From: Desulfobulbaceae bacterium BRH_c16a | GTDB lineage: Bacteria > Desulfobacterota > Desulfobulbia > Desulfobulbales > Desulfocapsaceae | DNA length: 64,000 nucleotides | NCBI GenBank assembly: GCA_000961725.1 | Contig: LADS01000063.1 | Location: 53,311 to 117,310 of the forward strand | Reading direction: 5' to 3' | Part shown: positions 24,989 to 34,462 of the stretch, in pieces | Position numbering within the stretch: the stretch's first letter is position 1 | Layout of the letters: the number at the start of each line of letters is the position of its first letter | The notes under the pieces: model-generated | Databases searched by the model: none | What the model was told of the DNA's origin: nothing | Seen by the model: the letters and a program-made list of their open reading frames with translations, nothing else | Program-made: the position numbers and the translations under genes

Positions 24989-25449
24989 TCCCTGTTAATA
25001 CTGTTCATATTCTCCCCGATACTGCCCAGGGGCAATTGAAGAACAAGAGTGAAACGTCACCTCCTGCCGATGCGCAACAAAAGAAACCGGGATTTTAATA
25101 CCCCGCCTGCAGGCGAACGGCAACAATTATATTTTATCGGGGCAACGCCCTCTTCTTGGTTTTTTAAAAACCGAAATCGTTCTCATCGTATAACTACAGC
25201 ATATTCCTTTCAATATCGCATCGCCTTAGATATTCATCGAAATTAGCTGACTTTCATTCTTTTTAATTATAATAAACTCAATTCTTACTTGCCCTGTCAC
25301 CGCTTGTTCATTGGTCCTACCAATGCGGCAAACAATATCCGAAACTTTTATCCAGCGCGGGAACTCCTTGACAGACCGCTCGTCGAAAGGGTAAAAAAAC
25401 CTGCTGCAGCTTCGGACCACCCTTAAAAACTCAACTATTTGGGACTATC
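24989..25449. other. Divergent intergenic region between ackA and the MFS carrier
   Basis: About 460 AT-rich bases with no gene. It must carry the ackA promoter (minus) and the carrier promoter (plus), neither obvious by eye. The operator at 25310 is the one clear element; the short GGTTTTTTAAAAACC repeat near 25158 is minor. Confidence 0.5.
25310..25324 (+). promoter_or_regulatory. Second PdhR/LldR-type operator, upstream of the MFS carrier
   Basis: ATTGGTCCTACCAAT is a palindrome matching ATTGGTnnnACCAAT and differs from the copy at 18864 only in the three central bases. It lies 126 bases before the carrier start, so the carrier probably belongs to the same lactate/pyruvate-responsive regulon. 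Confidence 0.75.
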
Positions 25450-26628
25450 GTGCGATATATAATCCTTTTTGCCGCCGTGCTGATGCAGATGTGTCTGGGC
25501 GCCACCTATTCATGGAGCATCTATGTCCAGCCGTTGAAAGTGCTGACGAGCCTGCAGCAGGGACCGGTGCAGATCCCCTTTACCGTTTTCTATTTCGTCT
25601 TCCCGCTGACCATGATGATCACCGGCATGCTCTTGCCGCGAATCGGCCCGAGGATCTGTGCCGTTACCGGCGGATTCTGTTTCGGCGGCGGCTGGCTGCT
25701 GGCAAGCCTTGGCGCCCACCACTTTGCCTTCACCGTTCTCGGCATAGGTCTGCTTGCCGGTATCGGCGCCGGGATGGCCTATATTGTGCCCATCGCCGTC
25801 TGCATCCGCTGGTTTCCCAAAACCAAAGGTCTGGTCACCGGCATCGCCGTCGCCGGCTTTGGCGGTGGTGCTGCCCTGGTCAGCCAGACCGGGGGCTGGC
25901 TCATGGAAAGCATGGGCAGGACCCCGTTCGAGACGTTCTTCTTTTTCGGCCTGATTTTCATGTTTGCCGTGGTTGCAGCCGGTGCCACCATGCACTTCCC
26001 CGAGGCCCGGCATATGCACTCTTCAGCGCCGCCGGTCAAAATCACCGAGATCCTTCTCCACCCCGGTTTCCGGATTCTGTACGGCGCGATGTTTGTCGGC
26101 CTTGCCGCCGGGTTTGCCGTCAATGCCAACCTCAAGGAGCTCTATCGCGGCGAAGGCAATGCGGTGCAGATCGGTATCATGGCGGTATCTCTTTTTGCCC
26201 TGGCCAATGCCGCCGGCCGGATCGTCTGGGGGATGATCTTCGACCGGGTGCAAGCCTCTACCGCGGTGCGGGCCAACCTCCTCTGCCAGGCCCTGGTGCT
26301 GCTGGCTGCCCCGGCCATGCTTGGATCCGCTGCAGGCTTTTGGACGGTTGCGGTTCTTACCGGCTTTAATTATGGCGGGGTTCTCGTCATCTATGTGTCG
26401 TCCGCCGCCCGCTGCTGGGGAGCGGAGAGAGTCGGCCAGGTGTACGGCTGGCTGTTCTCGAGCAATATTCCGGCGTCCTTATCACCGATACTGGCGGGAA
26501 TGGCCTTTGACAGGCTGCAGACATTTACCGCCCCGCTTGCACTTCTTGCCGGATTGCTGCTCATCTGTGCGGTGGTCGTTTCTTTGCGCCAGGATAGCAT
26601 CAATGGCAGCAGCGGCCCGAAAGACTGA
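25450..26628 (+). CDS. MFS carrier of the oxalate/formate antiporter (OFA) type, probable carboxylate transporter
   Basis: The 392-residue integral membrane protein has about 12 hydrophobic segments. OFA-like signs are the N-terminal G-A-T-Y-S-W-S-I-Y (near 18-26), the G-I-G-A-G-M-A-Y loop near 114, and R-W-F-P-K-T-K-G-L-V-T-G near 125. Members carry oxalate/formate, and others carry lactate or pyruvate. The start is GTG at 25450. The upstream operator shared with the D-lactate dehydrogenase points to lactate or another 2-oxo/2-hydroxy acid as substrate. Its 3' end overlaps that of the convergent sensor kinase by 29 bases. Confidence 0.82.
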   Translation: MRYIILFAAVLMQMCLGATYSWSIYVQPLKVLTSLQQGPVQIPFTVFYFVFPLTMMITGMLLPRIGPRICAVTGGFCFGGGWLLASLGAHHFAFTVLGIGLLAGIGAGMAYIVPIAVCIRWFPKTKGLVTGIAVAGFGGGAALVSQTGGWLMESMGRTPFETFFFFGLIFMFAVVAAGATMHFPEARHMHSSAPPVKITEILLHPGFRILYGAMFVGLAAGFAVNANLKELYRGEGNAVQIGIMAVSLFALANAAGRIVWGMIFDRVQASTAVRANLLCQALVLLAAPAMLGSAAGFWTVAVLTGFNYGGVLVIYVSSAARCWGAERVGQVYGWLFSSNIPASLSPILAGMAFDRLQTFTAPLALLAGLLLICAVVVSLRQDSINGSSGPKD

Positions 26629-28684
26629 GCCTCCGCAGTACTTCCACCAGACGAGCCATCTCCACCGGTTTCGTCAGATAGTCATCCATACCCGCAGCTA
26701 AAAACCGCTCTTTGTCCCCCATCATCGCATGGGCCGTGAGAGCGATAATCGGCACTTTCTTTATTCTACCTTTGGTCGATAAACGTATCGCTCTGGTGGT
26801 TTCCACCCCGTCCATTTCCGGCATCTGGATGTCCATAAAGATACAGTCGAAATCGAATTCATCTACCATTTTCAATGCCTGCAGACCATTTGTTGCCAAG
26901 GACACGGTATGCCCCAGCTTACGCAACATCGCGCAGATCACCATGGCATTGATTTTCTCATCCTCGACAACCAGGATATGGATCGGAGTGGATGAACCAC
27001 ATCGCTCGCCCGCGGGCTCCTTGGATTTCTCAACACCCCCCTGACCGTTCTCGACGGTAATTTGAAAGGTAACGGTTGTCCCGTTTCCGACATTGCTTGC
27101 AAGAACCACTTTTCCCTCCATCATTTCCACGAGATTTTTGACGATGCTCAAGCCCAGTCCGGTCCCGCCGTATCTCCTCCGGAAACTGCCGTCTTCCTGG
27201 ACAAAGGGTTCAAATAATCGCTCTTTGACCTGCTCCGAGATACCCACTCCGGTATCCTTGATGGAACATTCCAGCACCAGGCGAGAATCCGCCGGGACCG
27301 TAACCGTTTTAAGTTCGACGGCAATCTCCCCCTCGTGGGTAAATTTAACGGCATTGCCCACCAGGTTGTAGAGGATCTGTTTTATCCGGGATTCGTCGGC
27401 GACAATAACCGGAGCGATGTTCTCGGCAATGGAGCACTTGACTTTCACCCTGCTGCCATCGACCAGGCTTCCGAATCCCCCGACAACGGCGGCAAGAAGC
27501 TCCTTAGGATCGAAAGGTTTTCTGATCAGTTCGATTTTTCCGGCCTCGATTTTCGAAAAATCGAGAATATCGCTGATAAGACTCAAGAGACTTGTTCCGG
27601 ATGCAAGGGCGTTATCGACATATTCTTCCTGAAGAGGACTGAGGGAAGTATCTTTCAGTAATTGCAGAACCCCGAGAACTCCATTCATAGGCGTGCGGAT
27701 TTCATGGCTCATATTTGCCAGAAATTCCGATTTGGTCTGACTTGCGGCAAGAGCGACCTTTTGGGCCAGTTCAAGCTCCTGCTGGGCGATTACTCTCTTG
27801 CTCGTGTCACGAATCACTCCGACATATCCCTGAAGCGATCCGTTGTTTGCCCAGATAGCCGTGTTGATAATCTCGACCCAGACGGTCGAGCCGTCTTTCC
27901 GCAGGCATTCAAAGTCATGAAATCTACCCGATACTCGTGCGGCCCGAGGAGAAGATTCACGTCCTGCAATCCGCAGCAAGCCTTTAAGCTTCTTGCGATA
28001 GTGAGGAGCCATGTGGATATCTATCGGCAGGGATAAAAATTCTTCCTGGGTATATCCCGACAGTTCCCGGATAGAAGGCGTCACATAGGTAGGGTTGAAA
28101 TCGACGTCCACCACCCACAGGACATCACGGATATTTTCGGCAAGCAGCCGGTATCTCTTATCACTTTCTTCCCGGGCTTTCCGATTGGCCATATCTCCGG
28201 TGACGTCGCGGCCGGCCCCTACCGTGCCGATCAATGTCCCCTGCTCATCGAAGAGGGGGGCTTTCTGGACGTCGAGAACAAGATAAGCCCCGCGAACCAG
28301 CCCATCTTCAAAAAAGCGTCCGGGTTCGCGGCTTCTCTTGACTGCCGCATCGGAATTGATGCAGATTTCGCCAAACGTATGGACATGGCCCAGAGTCCGC
28401 TCGCGTTCGGTGAAGAACAGATCATTTTTGCCGATGGGGCTCTCGCCCTCTTCACACATCAGCAGTTTTTCACGGATTGCCTTATTGGCGAAAATATAGC
28501 AGTCGTCAAGGTCTTTTGCCCAGATCAGATCAGGCACGGTATTGGCCATCAGTTTCATCAACCGGTACATCCCCTGATAGCGTGCCTCGCTTTCCTGAAG
28601 CGCCTGCTCAATCGATTTCAGTTCGGTCCTATCGGTAAAAACCATATGAAACGGCCCCCCGTTCCTGATGATGTTAATAACCAC
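26600..28684 (-). CDS. PAS-containing hybrid histidine kinase with receiver domain
   Basis: The 694-residue protein has no membrane span. In order it holds an apparent end of a PAS fold (residues 1-30, ending T-D-R-T-E-L-K), a PAS/PAC unit to ~170, a second PAS (about 180-305), a HisKA domain with S-H-E-I-R-T-P-M-N-G, a HATPase domain (N-A-V-K-F-T and G-T-G-L-G-L) and a C-terminal receiver (V-V-E-D-E, phosphoacceptor in F-M-D-I-Q-M-P). The start is GTG 28684 or the ATG at 28645, which has a GGGGGG segment upstream. It follows the GGDEF gene by 45 bases on the same strand. The truncated-looking N-terminus suggests loss of an input domain. The signal is unknown. Confidence 0.85.
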   Translation of the reverse strand: MVINIIRNGGPFHMVFTDRTELKSIEQALQESEARYQGMYRLMKLMANTVPDLIWAKDLDDCYIFANKAIREKLLMCEEGESPIGKNDLFFTERERTLGHVHTFGEICINSDAAVKRSREPGRFFEDGLVRGAYLVLDVQKAPLFDEQGTLIGTVGAGRDVTGDMANRKAREESDKRYRLLAENIRDVLWVVDVDFNPTYVTPSIRELSGYTQEEFLSLPIDIHMAPHYRKKLKGLLRIAGRESSPRAARVSGRFHDFECLRKDGSTVWVEIINTAIWANNGSLQGYVGVIRDTSKRVIAQQELELAQKVALAASQTKSEFLANMSHEIRTPMNGVLGVLQLLKDTSLSPLQEEYVDNALASGTSLLSLISDILDFSKIEAGKIELIRKPFDPKELLAAVVGGFGSLVDGSRVKVKCSIAENIAPVIVADESRIKQILYNLVGNAVKFTHEGEIAVELKTVTVPADSRLVLECSIKDTGVGISEQVKERLFEPFVQEDGSFRRRYGGTGLGLSIVKNLVEMMEGKVVLASNVGNGTTVTFQITVENGQGGVEKSKEPAGERCGSSTPIHILVVEDEKINAMVICAMLRKLGHTVSLATNGLQALKMVDEFDFDCIFMDIQMPEMDGVETTRAIRLSTKGRIKKVPIIALTAHAMMGDKERFLAAGMDDYLTKPVEMARLVEVLRRLSLSGRCCH

Positions 28685-28729
28685 TTAAGGTCTAAGCAAG
28701 CTGTCTGGAGCAGATTTCGACACGTGCTG

Positions 28730-30301
28730 TCAACGGACCCGGTTTCTTCCCCCCTCTTTTGCTAAATACAGTGCCTTGTCCGCTGCTCCTACCACTGCCT
28801 CACAGGGAGTATCGAGGTCACCAGGTGATGCAACCCCCACACCAAAGCTCATCGTCACTACGGAATGCACCTTCGATCCCTCATGGCGAATGCCTAAGGA
28901 TTCGATCTTGAGACGCATTTTTTCGGCAATACGTCTGCACCCTGTCTCGTCGGTGTCGGGCAGCAGTATCACAAACTCTTCACCGCCATACCTGGCAACC
29001 AGGTCGGCCGGCCGGTGGACCACGGAAGAAAGGCTCGAGGCCACATTCTTGAGACAATCGTCGCCCGCCTGATGTCCATATATGTCGTTAAACTGTTTGA
29101 AAAAGTCTATATCGGCCAGGATAAGGCCTAAATTTTTCCGCTCCCTTTTCATGCGCAGGTATTCGTTTTTAAGAGTCCGATCAAACATGCGCCGGTTGGC
29201 GATCTGGGTAAGGCCATCGAAATGAGCCAGACGATCCAGGGCCTCGTTTGCTCGCTCCAGGGCGAGTTCCGCGATCTTTCTTTCTGTTATGTCACGGTAG
29301 AGTAGAATGATCAGGTCTTCGTTGATTTTTTTGCCGCTTTGCTCGCATAAGAGATAGATGCCCGATGCGGTCCGCATTCTCCGCTCGATAAACAAAACTT
29401 CGCCGGAACGAAGTTTCTCTATCTGCGGCGGGAGCTTCTCCAGGTCCTCGGGATGAAAGAGGGTAAAGATATTGCGCCCGACCACATCCGGCTGCTGATA
29501 TCCGAGCATCGCCAGGATCTGGGGATTGCACTCGACAATATAGCCCTGGAAATTAATGAGCAGGATACCTTCGGCAGCGTGGTGATAGATGGCCCGGTAG
29601 CGTTCCTCGCTCTCCCGCAGGGAAGCTTCCATTTTTTGCCGCTCCTGGATTTCCGCCAGAAGCATGGCGTTTTTCTTTTCCAGATCGGTCCGGTAGATAT
29701 GACGAAAGTTCTCGTAAAAATAGGTGATGACCGAGATGACCATAAAGGACACCAGGTATCGAACGGCAAAAGTAAAGCCGTAATCGTGGCCACCCGGCAG
29801 TTTGAGAGGAGAGAAGAAATAGGCGGCAAGACTCAACCACATGATGCACACCCAGATCAGTCCTTCCTTTCTGCCCAGAAGAAAAAAGGTGATCAGCGGC
29901 GAAATATTCACCCATAATATTTTTGAGTGATCCTCGCCGCCAAGATACGTCACATAATAGAGGAGGACGTAGAAGAGAAAGACATTTCCCCGGTACACCA
30001 GGATTCCAGTCGATCCGTGAAAAACCAGGAGCCACCCCACGACAAGCCCCACTGCGGAAGTTGAAATCACCAGAAAAAGGAGATACTCCCCCCGAAAAAG
30101 ACTGACGAGTCCAAAGGCAACCATGGCCAGCACTCCGGCACAACTGATCACTGTGTACTGGAGAAAGCGGCTTTCGGCATCGGGATCGGCAATTTCTTTT
30201 CTCCTCTTGACCAGCAGTGCGGCGATCATGTCGGGCAGGTGCAACTTCATTGCCTTTTCAACCTCTTCAAGGATTATCGTGCAGGAATTCGAGCCGGACA
30301 A
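28730..30301 (-). CDS. Membrane-anchored PAS-GGDEF diguanylate cyclase
   Basis: The 523-residue protein has about five or six hydrophobic segments between residues 48 and 200 and a coiled linker (L-E-K-K-N-A-M-L-L-A-E). A PAS domain follows around 230-345, then a GGDEF domain with R-Y-G-G-E-E-F, so the active-site signature is intact; no inhibitory RxxD motif was noticed before it. It should make cyclic di-GMP. An in-frame ATG at 30250 is an alternative start that gives a more usual N-terminus. It precedes the hybrid kinase in a probable two-gene operon. Confidence 0.85.
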   Translation of the reverse strand: MSGSNSCTIILEEVEKAMKLHLPDMIAALLVKRRKEIADPDAESRFLQYTVISCAGVLAMVAFGLVSLFRGEYLLFLVISTSAVGLVVGWLLVFHGSTGILVYRGNVFLFYVLLYYVTYLGGEDHSKILWVNISPLITFFLLGRKEGLIWVCIMWLSLAAYFFSPLKLPGGHDYGFTFAVRYLVSFMVISVITYFYENFRHIYRTDLEKKNAMLLAEIQERQKMEASLRESEERYRAIYHHAAEGILLINFQGYIVECNPQILAMLGYQQPDVVGRNIFTLFHPEDLEKLPPQIEKLRSGEVLFIERRMRTASGIYLLCEQSGKKINEDLIILLYRDITERKIAELALERANEALDRLAHFDGLTQIANRRMFDRTLKNEYLRMKRERKNLGLILADIDFFKQFNDIYGHQAGDDCLKNVASSLSSVVHRPADLVARYGGEEFVILLPDTDETGCRRIAEKMRLKIESLGIRHEGSKVHSVVTMSFGVGVASPGDLDTPCEAVVGAADKALYLAKEGGRNRVR

Positions 30302-30745
30302 AGTACAGACAGATTGTACACCCTCTGAGCGGTAATACGGAATGCTTTCTGCTTTTCCTCTTGAAAAACCGGCTCATTGTAAATCTACCATGTTTTCGGC
30401 TTGAGTTTTCTCCGGCTAAACTCATGTTATGGCTGTTTTTGCTCCGGCCTTCCCTATAAAAAACTGGCAATAATCATCAGAGATGGTAAATAGACAGGTC
30501 CGGCAGTTTTCTTCTCCCCTGGATCGCGGCACTACGAAAAGAGTATTTCTTCCTTCATCTGTTTTCGCACCATACCGGGAAATGTGGATCTTCTCTGGTG
30601 GCCGTGCGAGTTTCAGCCCCAGGCTATCCTGACAGGATCCCCATCGATCAGTGGTTTTGAATGCTGCCCTTAAAGCATTTTCAGGAGGCACATTCCCATT
30701 AATTGAACCTGAGGAAATATTTTCCCTGCAGCGAAGGCCAGAAAA
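30302..30745. other. Divergent intergenic region, no gene seen
   Basis: About 440 bases between the GGDEF gene (minus) and the large dehydrogenase (plus). A frame crossing it on the minus strand is antisense to the dehydrogenase and is not believed. No operator of the ATTGGTnnnACCAAT type is present here. Confidence 0.45.
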
Positions 30746-33700
30746 ATGAATGTAAAAGATTATCGCGAGATCCCTTACAATTTTACTTCCGCAGATGACA
30801 AGCTGATCATCAACCTCCTTTTCGGCCCCGAGGTCTGGGAGGATCTTGAGGAACTGCGCAGTCAGCGGATCACCGGCCGCTCGGCCAGGCTGGTCATGCG
30901 TTTCATGGGCGATCTCTTTATCCTCAGGCGAAACCCTTTCCTGTTCCAGGAACTCATCGACTCCCCGCACCGCAGGCAGCGCTTTTTCAAGACCGCTGCC
31001 GAGGATCTGACGATAATCGAAGAGGCCGCCCGGATCGGCAGGGTAGGCTCCGAGCGGAGCGCCAAGGTCCTCCGCCTGATGGGCATCTGCCGCGACCGGC
31101 TCAGTGAGCTGAAGAAAGAAATCCATGACGCCCCGGCCATGCGAGCCCAGCTGCAAAAGAGACTGGGGGCCATCATCGGCAAGGAAAATGTCCGCTTCGA
31201 CCCCTTCACCCTGATCGGCCATGCCACCGATGCCACCGACTGGCGTCTTTTTCTGCCGCTTGCGGTGCTCCGCCCATCGGCCGAAGAACAGCTGCCGGAA
31301 TTGATGCTGGCGGTAGCCGAACTCGGTTTGAAGATAATCCCTCGTGGAGGCGGCACCGGTCTTACCGGCGGCAGCGTGCCGGTGACAAGCAATTGCGTTA
31401 TAATCAACACCGAGAAGTTGACCGGAATTCACGATATCGTTTATCGGGATTTTCCTCATCTTGGCAATGGCAGAAAGGTACCGGTCCTGAAAGTCGAGGC
31501 GGGCGTTGTCACTTCGGACGCCATGGCTCAGGCGAAAAAGGATAATCTCGTTTTCGCTACCGACCCCACCAGCGCCTGGGCCTCGACCATCGGCGGCAAC
31601 ATCGCCGAAAATGCCGGCGGCAAGACCGCGGTACTCTGGGGAACGGCGATCGACAATATTCTTGCCTACACCATCGCCATGCCCGGCAAGGGCCTCCTGA
31701 CCGTGCGTCGGGTCGATCATCCGATGCGCAAGATCCTGCCGGACGATATCGTCCGTTTTCAGGTACTCGAAAGCGGCGGCAGGGTTCTTCGCGAGGTACA
31801 ACTTACCGGCACCGAAATCCGCAAGAAAGGTCTGTGGAAGGATATCACCAACAAGGCGCTGAAAGGCTTACCCGGCTTCCAGAAGGAAGGCACCGACGGG
31901 GTTATTACCTCGGGGGAGTTTGTTCTTTATCAGGCCTATGAGAAAAAGATCACCTTCTGCCTCGAATTTTACGGCGACGACATGGATGAGGCCAGCAAGG
32001 TCATCGTCGAGATATCCGAAGAGTTTGTCAATAAAGGTGAAGAGGCGCTGATGGCCCTGGAACACTTCGACGAGGAGTACATCCGGGCGATCAAATATAA
32101 GTTCAAGGCGGCACGGAGCGAGCATCCCAAAGCGGTGCTGCTGATCGACATGGTCGGCCATACCAGCGCTCATGTCCTGCGCGGCAAGGAAAGGCTGGAA
32201 AAACTCCTTCGGCCCTATCTCAACACCGAGCTGTTCACCGCCCAGGATGCCGATGAGGCAATACGGTTCTGGCGCGACCGCAAGCGGCTCGGGGCGATTT
32301 CCGCCCGCACCAACGCCTTCAAGCTCAACGAGGATATCGTTCTGCCCCTGCCGGCGCTCGCCGAATTTGCCCGCTTTGCCGACGAGTACAACATTGCCGA
32401 GGATATCTACAACAAAGAGCTGTTTATCCGCAGGATAGTCGACTACCTGAAAACCGCCGAGCCCATCGAGGACCCGGACTGGCTCGAGGCTAAAATGCCG
32501 AAAGCCAACGACCTGTGCCGGGAAACGCTCGAGAAGCTCAGCCTGCGCACCAAAGAATCGGTTCGCCATGAAGCCTACATCAAGAAGCTGATGGTCGATC
32601 TGCTCGAGCTGTTCAGCGGTTACAGCAAGGTCAGCGGCAATATTGAAAGCATTTTCAGCCAAGTCCGATCGAAGCGAATCGTCATCGCCACCCATATGCA
32701 TGCCGGCGACGGTAATATCCACGTCAATATTCCGGTTTTTTCCAACGACCGCGATATGATGAAACGGGCGGAAAAAACCGCCGAGGATATCATGACCAAG
32801 GCGGTCGAGCTGGGCGGCGTGGTCAGCGGCGAGCACGGCATCGGCATCACCAAGATGAAATTTCTGGAAAAGAGCCGGCTGGAGGAGCTGCGCAGCTACC
32901 GCAAAGAGATCGATCCCGAAGGCATCATGAATCCCGGAATGCTGAACGATCCGGCGATTATCGACAAGGTGTTCACGCCGTCGTTCAACCTTCTCGAGCT
33001 CGAGGCCAAAATACTCCAGTACGGATCTCTCGCCGATCTCTCCTCGATGATCTCGAAATGCATCCGCTGCGGCAAGTGCATGCCGGTCTGCTGCGTGTAT
33101 CATCCGGGGAGTAATATTTTCTTTCATCCGCGCAACAAGAACATGGTCATCGGTTCACTCATCGAGGCTTTGCTCTACGACATGCAGCGCTCCCACCTGC
33201 CGCGCTTCAACCAGTTGAAAAACCTTGAAGAAATTGCCGACCACTGCACCATGTGCCGCAAGTGCCTGGCCCCCTGCCCGGTCGATATCGATACCGCCGA
33301 GGTCTCCATCCTCGAGCGGGAGATTCTCAGCGATCTCGGCTATAAACACACCGCTCCGGCCACCCGGCTCTCTCTGCTCTACCTGAAAAACCGAAACAGG
33401 ATTATCAACCGCGTCTTTCGGAAAGGGGTGATGGAATGGGGCAGCGCCGCCCAGCGCCTGGCGGCGAAAGCCTATAAAAAAGCCCCGACGGCTATTACCG
33501 ACAAAAACTGGCGGGCCTTGAACATGCTCAAGTCGCCGATGATGCCGGCCTCGAAGAAAACGCTCGGCGCCATGCTCCCTCAGCACTCGGAACATGAAGC
33601 TTTAATGATCCACCCTGAGGGTCCGGTAAAGAAAACGGTGTTCTATTTTCCCGGCTGCGGTTCGGAAAGGCTGTATGCCGATATAGGTATGGCCGCGATC

Positions 33701-34384
33701 TACCTGCTGGCCAAGAACAATATCCGGGTCATTCTGCCCCCGCCCTTCCTCTGCTGCGGTTTTCCGGCCAAGGTCAACGCCAAGAAGAAAATGGCCGGGG
33801 TCATCACCTTGCGGGATACCATCATTCTCAGCCAGATCAGGGAAATGCTCGGCCACATCGTTTTCGATGCCTTTCTCATCAGCTGCGGCACCTGCCGCGA
33901 ATCTCTCCACGAAATGGGCTGCGAAGAAATATTCGACTGCAATATAGTCGACGTCTCGCAGTTTGTGCTGGACAACGCCAATGGCCGGTTTATTCAGAGG
34001 CGTCCGGGTACAGTGCTCTATCACACCCCCTGCCATGATTCGTTTGACGGAGCCGGAGCCAACCTGCTCGGCCGGTTGCATGCGAGCGTCAAAAGCGTTG
34101 CCAACTGCTGCTCCGAGGCAGGGACACTTGCCATCTCCAGACCTGACATCGCCTATGCCATGCTCGAACGCAAGCGGGAATCCATGGGAAAGGCCATGAT
34201 CGGCAACAATGCCACGGTGATTGCCACCAACTGCCCGTCCTGCCTCTCGGGTTTGGGACGCAACCGTGAGATGGGAATAACCCCACAGCATATGGCGGTT
34301 CTTCTTGCCGAAACCCAGGGCGGTAGGAACTGGATGAGCGAATTTGCCCAGCTGGTGGGTGCCGCGGAGAAGGTGACTTTTTAA
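30746..34384 (+). CDS. Fused FAD-linked dehydrogenase and Fe-S protein (DUF3683 type, D-lactate dehydrogenase-like)
   Basis: The 1212-residue protein begins with a DUF3683 domain (residues 1-150). An FAD-binding PCMH domain follows (P-R-G-G-G-T-G-L-T-G-G near 200, T-I-G-G-N-I-A-E-N-A-G-G near 285), then the FAD-oxidase C-terminal domain (H-A-G-D-G-N-I-H near 650, G-E-H-G-I-G near 695). Two [4Fe-4S] motifs lie near 770 (C-I-R-C-G-K-C) and 835 (C-T-M-C-R-K-C), and CCG-type regions near 1000 (L-C-C-G-F-P) and 1120 (N-C-C-S-E-A-G). It therefore joins in one chain what GlcD and GlcF do in two. The substrate is a D-2-hydroxyacid, lactate being likeliest. It is single and lies apart from the operator-controlled genes. 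Confidence 0.88.
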   Translation: MNVKDYREIPYNFTSADDKLIINLLFGPEVWEDLEELRSQRITGRSARLVMRFMGDLFILRRNPFLFQELIDSPHRRQRFFKTAAEDLTIIEEAARIGRVGSERSAKVLRLMGICRDRLSELKKEIHDAPAMRAQLQKRLGAIIGKENVRFDPFTLIGHATDATDWRLFLPLAVLRPSAEEQLPELMLAVAELGLKIIPRGGGTGLTGGSVPVTSNCVIINTEKLTGIHDIVYRDFPHLGNGRKVPVLKVEAGVVTSDAMAQAKKDNLVFATDPTSAWASTIGGNIAENAGGKTAVLWGTAIDNILAYTIAMPGKGLLTVRRVDHPMRKILPDDIVRFQVLESGGRVLREVQLTGTEIRKKGLWKDITNKALKGLPGFQKEGTDGVITSGEFVLYQAYEKKITFCLEFYGDDMDEASKVIVEISEEFVNKGEEALMALEHFDEEYIRAIKYKFKAARSEHPKAVLLIDMVGHTSAHVLRGKERLEKLLRPYLNTELFTAQDADEAIRFWRDRKRLGAISARTNAFKLNEDIVLPLPALAEFARFADEYNIAEDIYNKELFIRRIVDYLKTAEPIEDPDWLEAKMPKANDLCRETLEKLSLRTKESVRHEAYIKKLMVDLLELFSGYSKVSGNIESIFSQVRSKRIVIATHMHAGDGNIHVNIPVFSNDRDMMKRAEKTAEDIMTKAVELGGVVSGEHGIGITKMKFLEKSRLEELRSYRKEIDPEGIMNPGMLNDPAIIDKVFTPSFNLLELEAKILQYGSLADLSSMISKCIRCGKCMPVCCVYHPGSNIFFHPRNKNMVIGSLIEALLYDMQRSHLPRFNQLKNLEEIADHCTMCRKCLAPCPVDIDTAEVSILEREILSDLGYKHTAPATRLSLLYLKNRNRIINRVFRKGVMEWGSAAQRLAAKAYKKAPTAITDKNWRALNMLKSPMMPASKKTLGAMLPQHSEHEALMIHPEGPVKKTVFYFPGCGSERLYADIGMAAIYLLAKNNIRVILPPPFLCCGFPAKVNAKKKMAGVITLRDTIILSQIREMLGHIVFDAFLISCGTCRESLHEMGCEEIFDCNIVDVSQFVLDNANGRFIQRRPGTVLYHTPCHDSFDGAGANLLGRLHASVKSVANCCSEAGTLAISRPDIAYAMLERKRESMGKAMIGNNATVIATNCPSCLSGLGRNREMGITPQHMAVLLAETQGGRNWMSEFAQLVGAAEKVTF

Positions 34385-34462
34385 GACGACGGGCTATTGC
34401 CGATCACCGCCCTTTCCTGCCTTTCGGGATCGGGCGGGAGTTCGGCCGAGACCTCTTTTACT

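Noticed and set aside
30422..31801. Long minus-strand frame over the start of the fused dehydrogenase
   Set aside because: It is antisense to the DUF3683 domain and has no family likeness.
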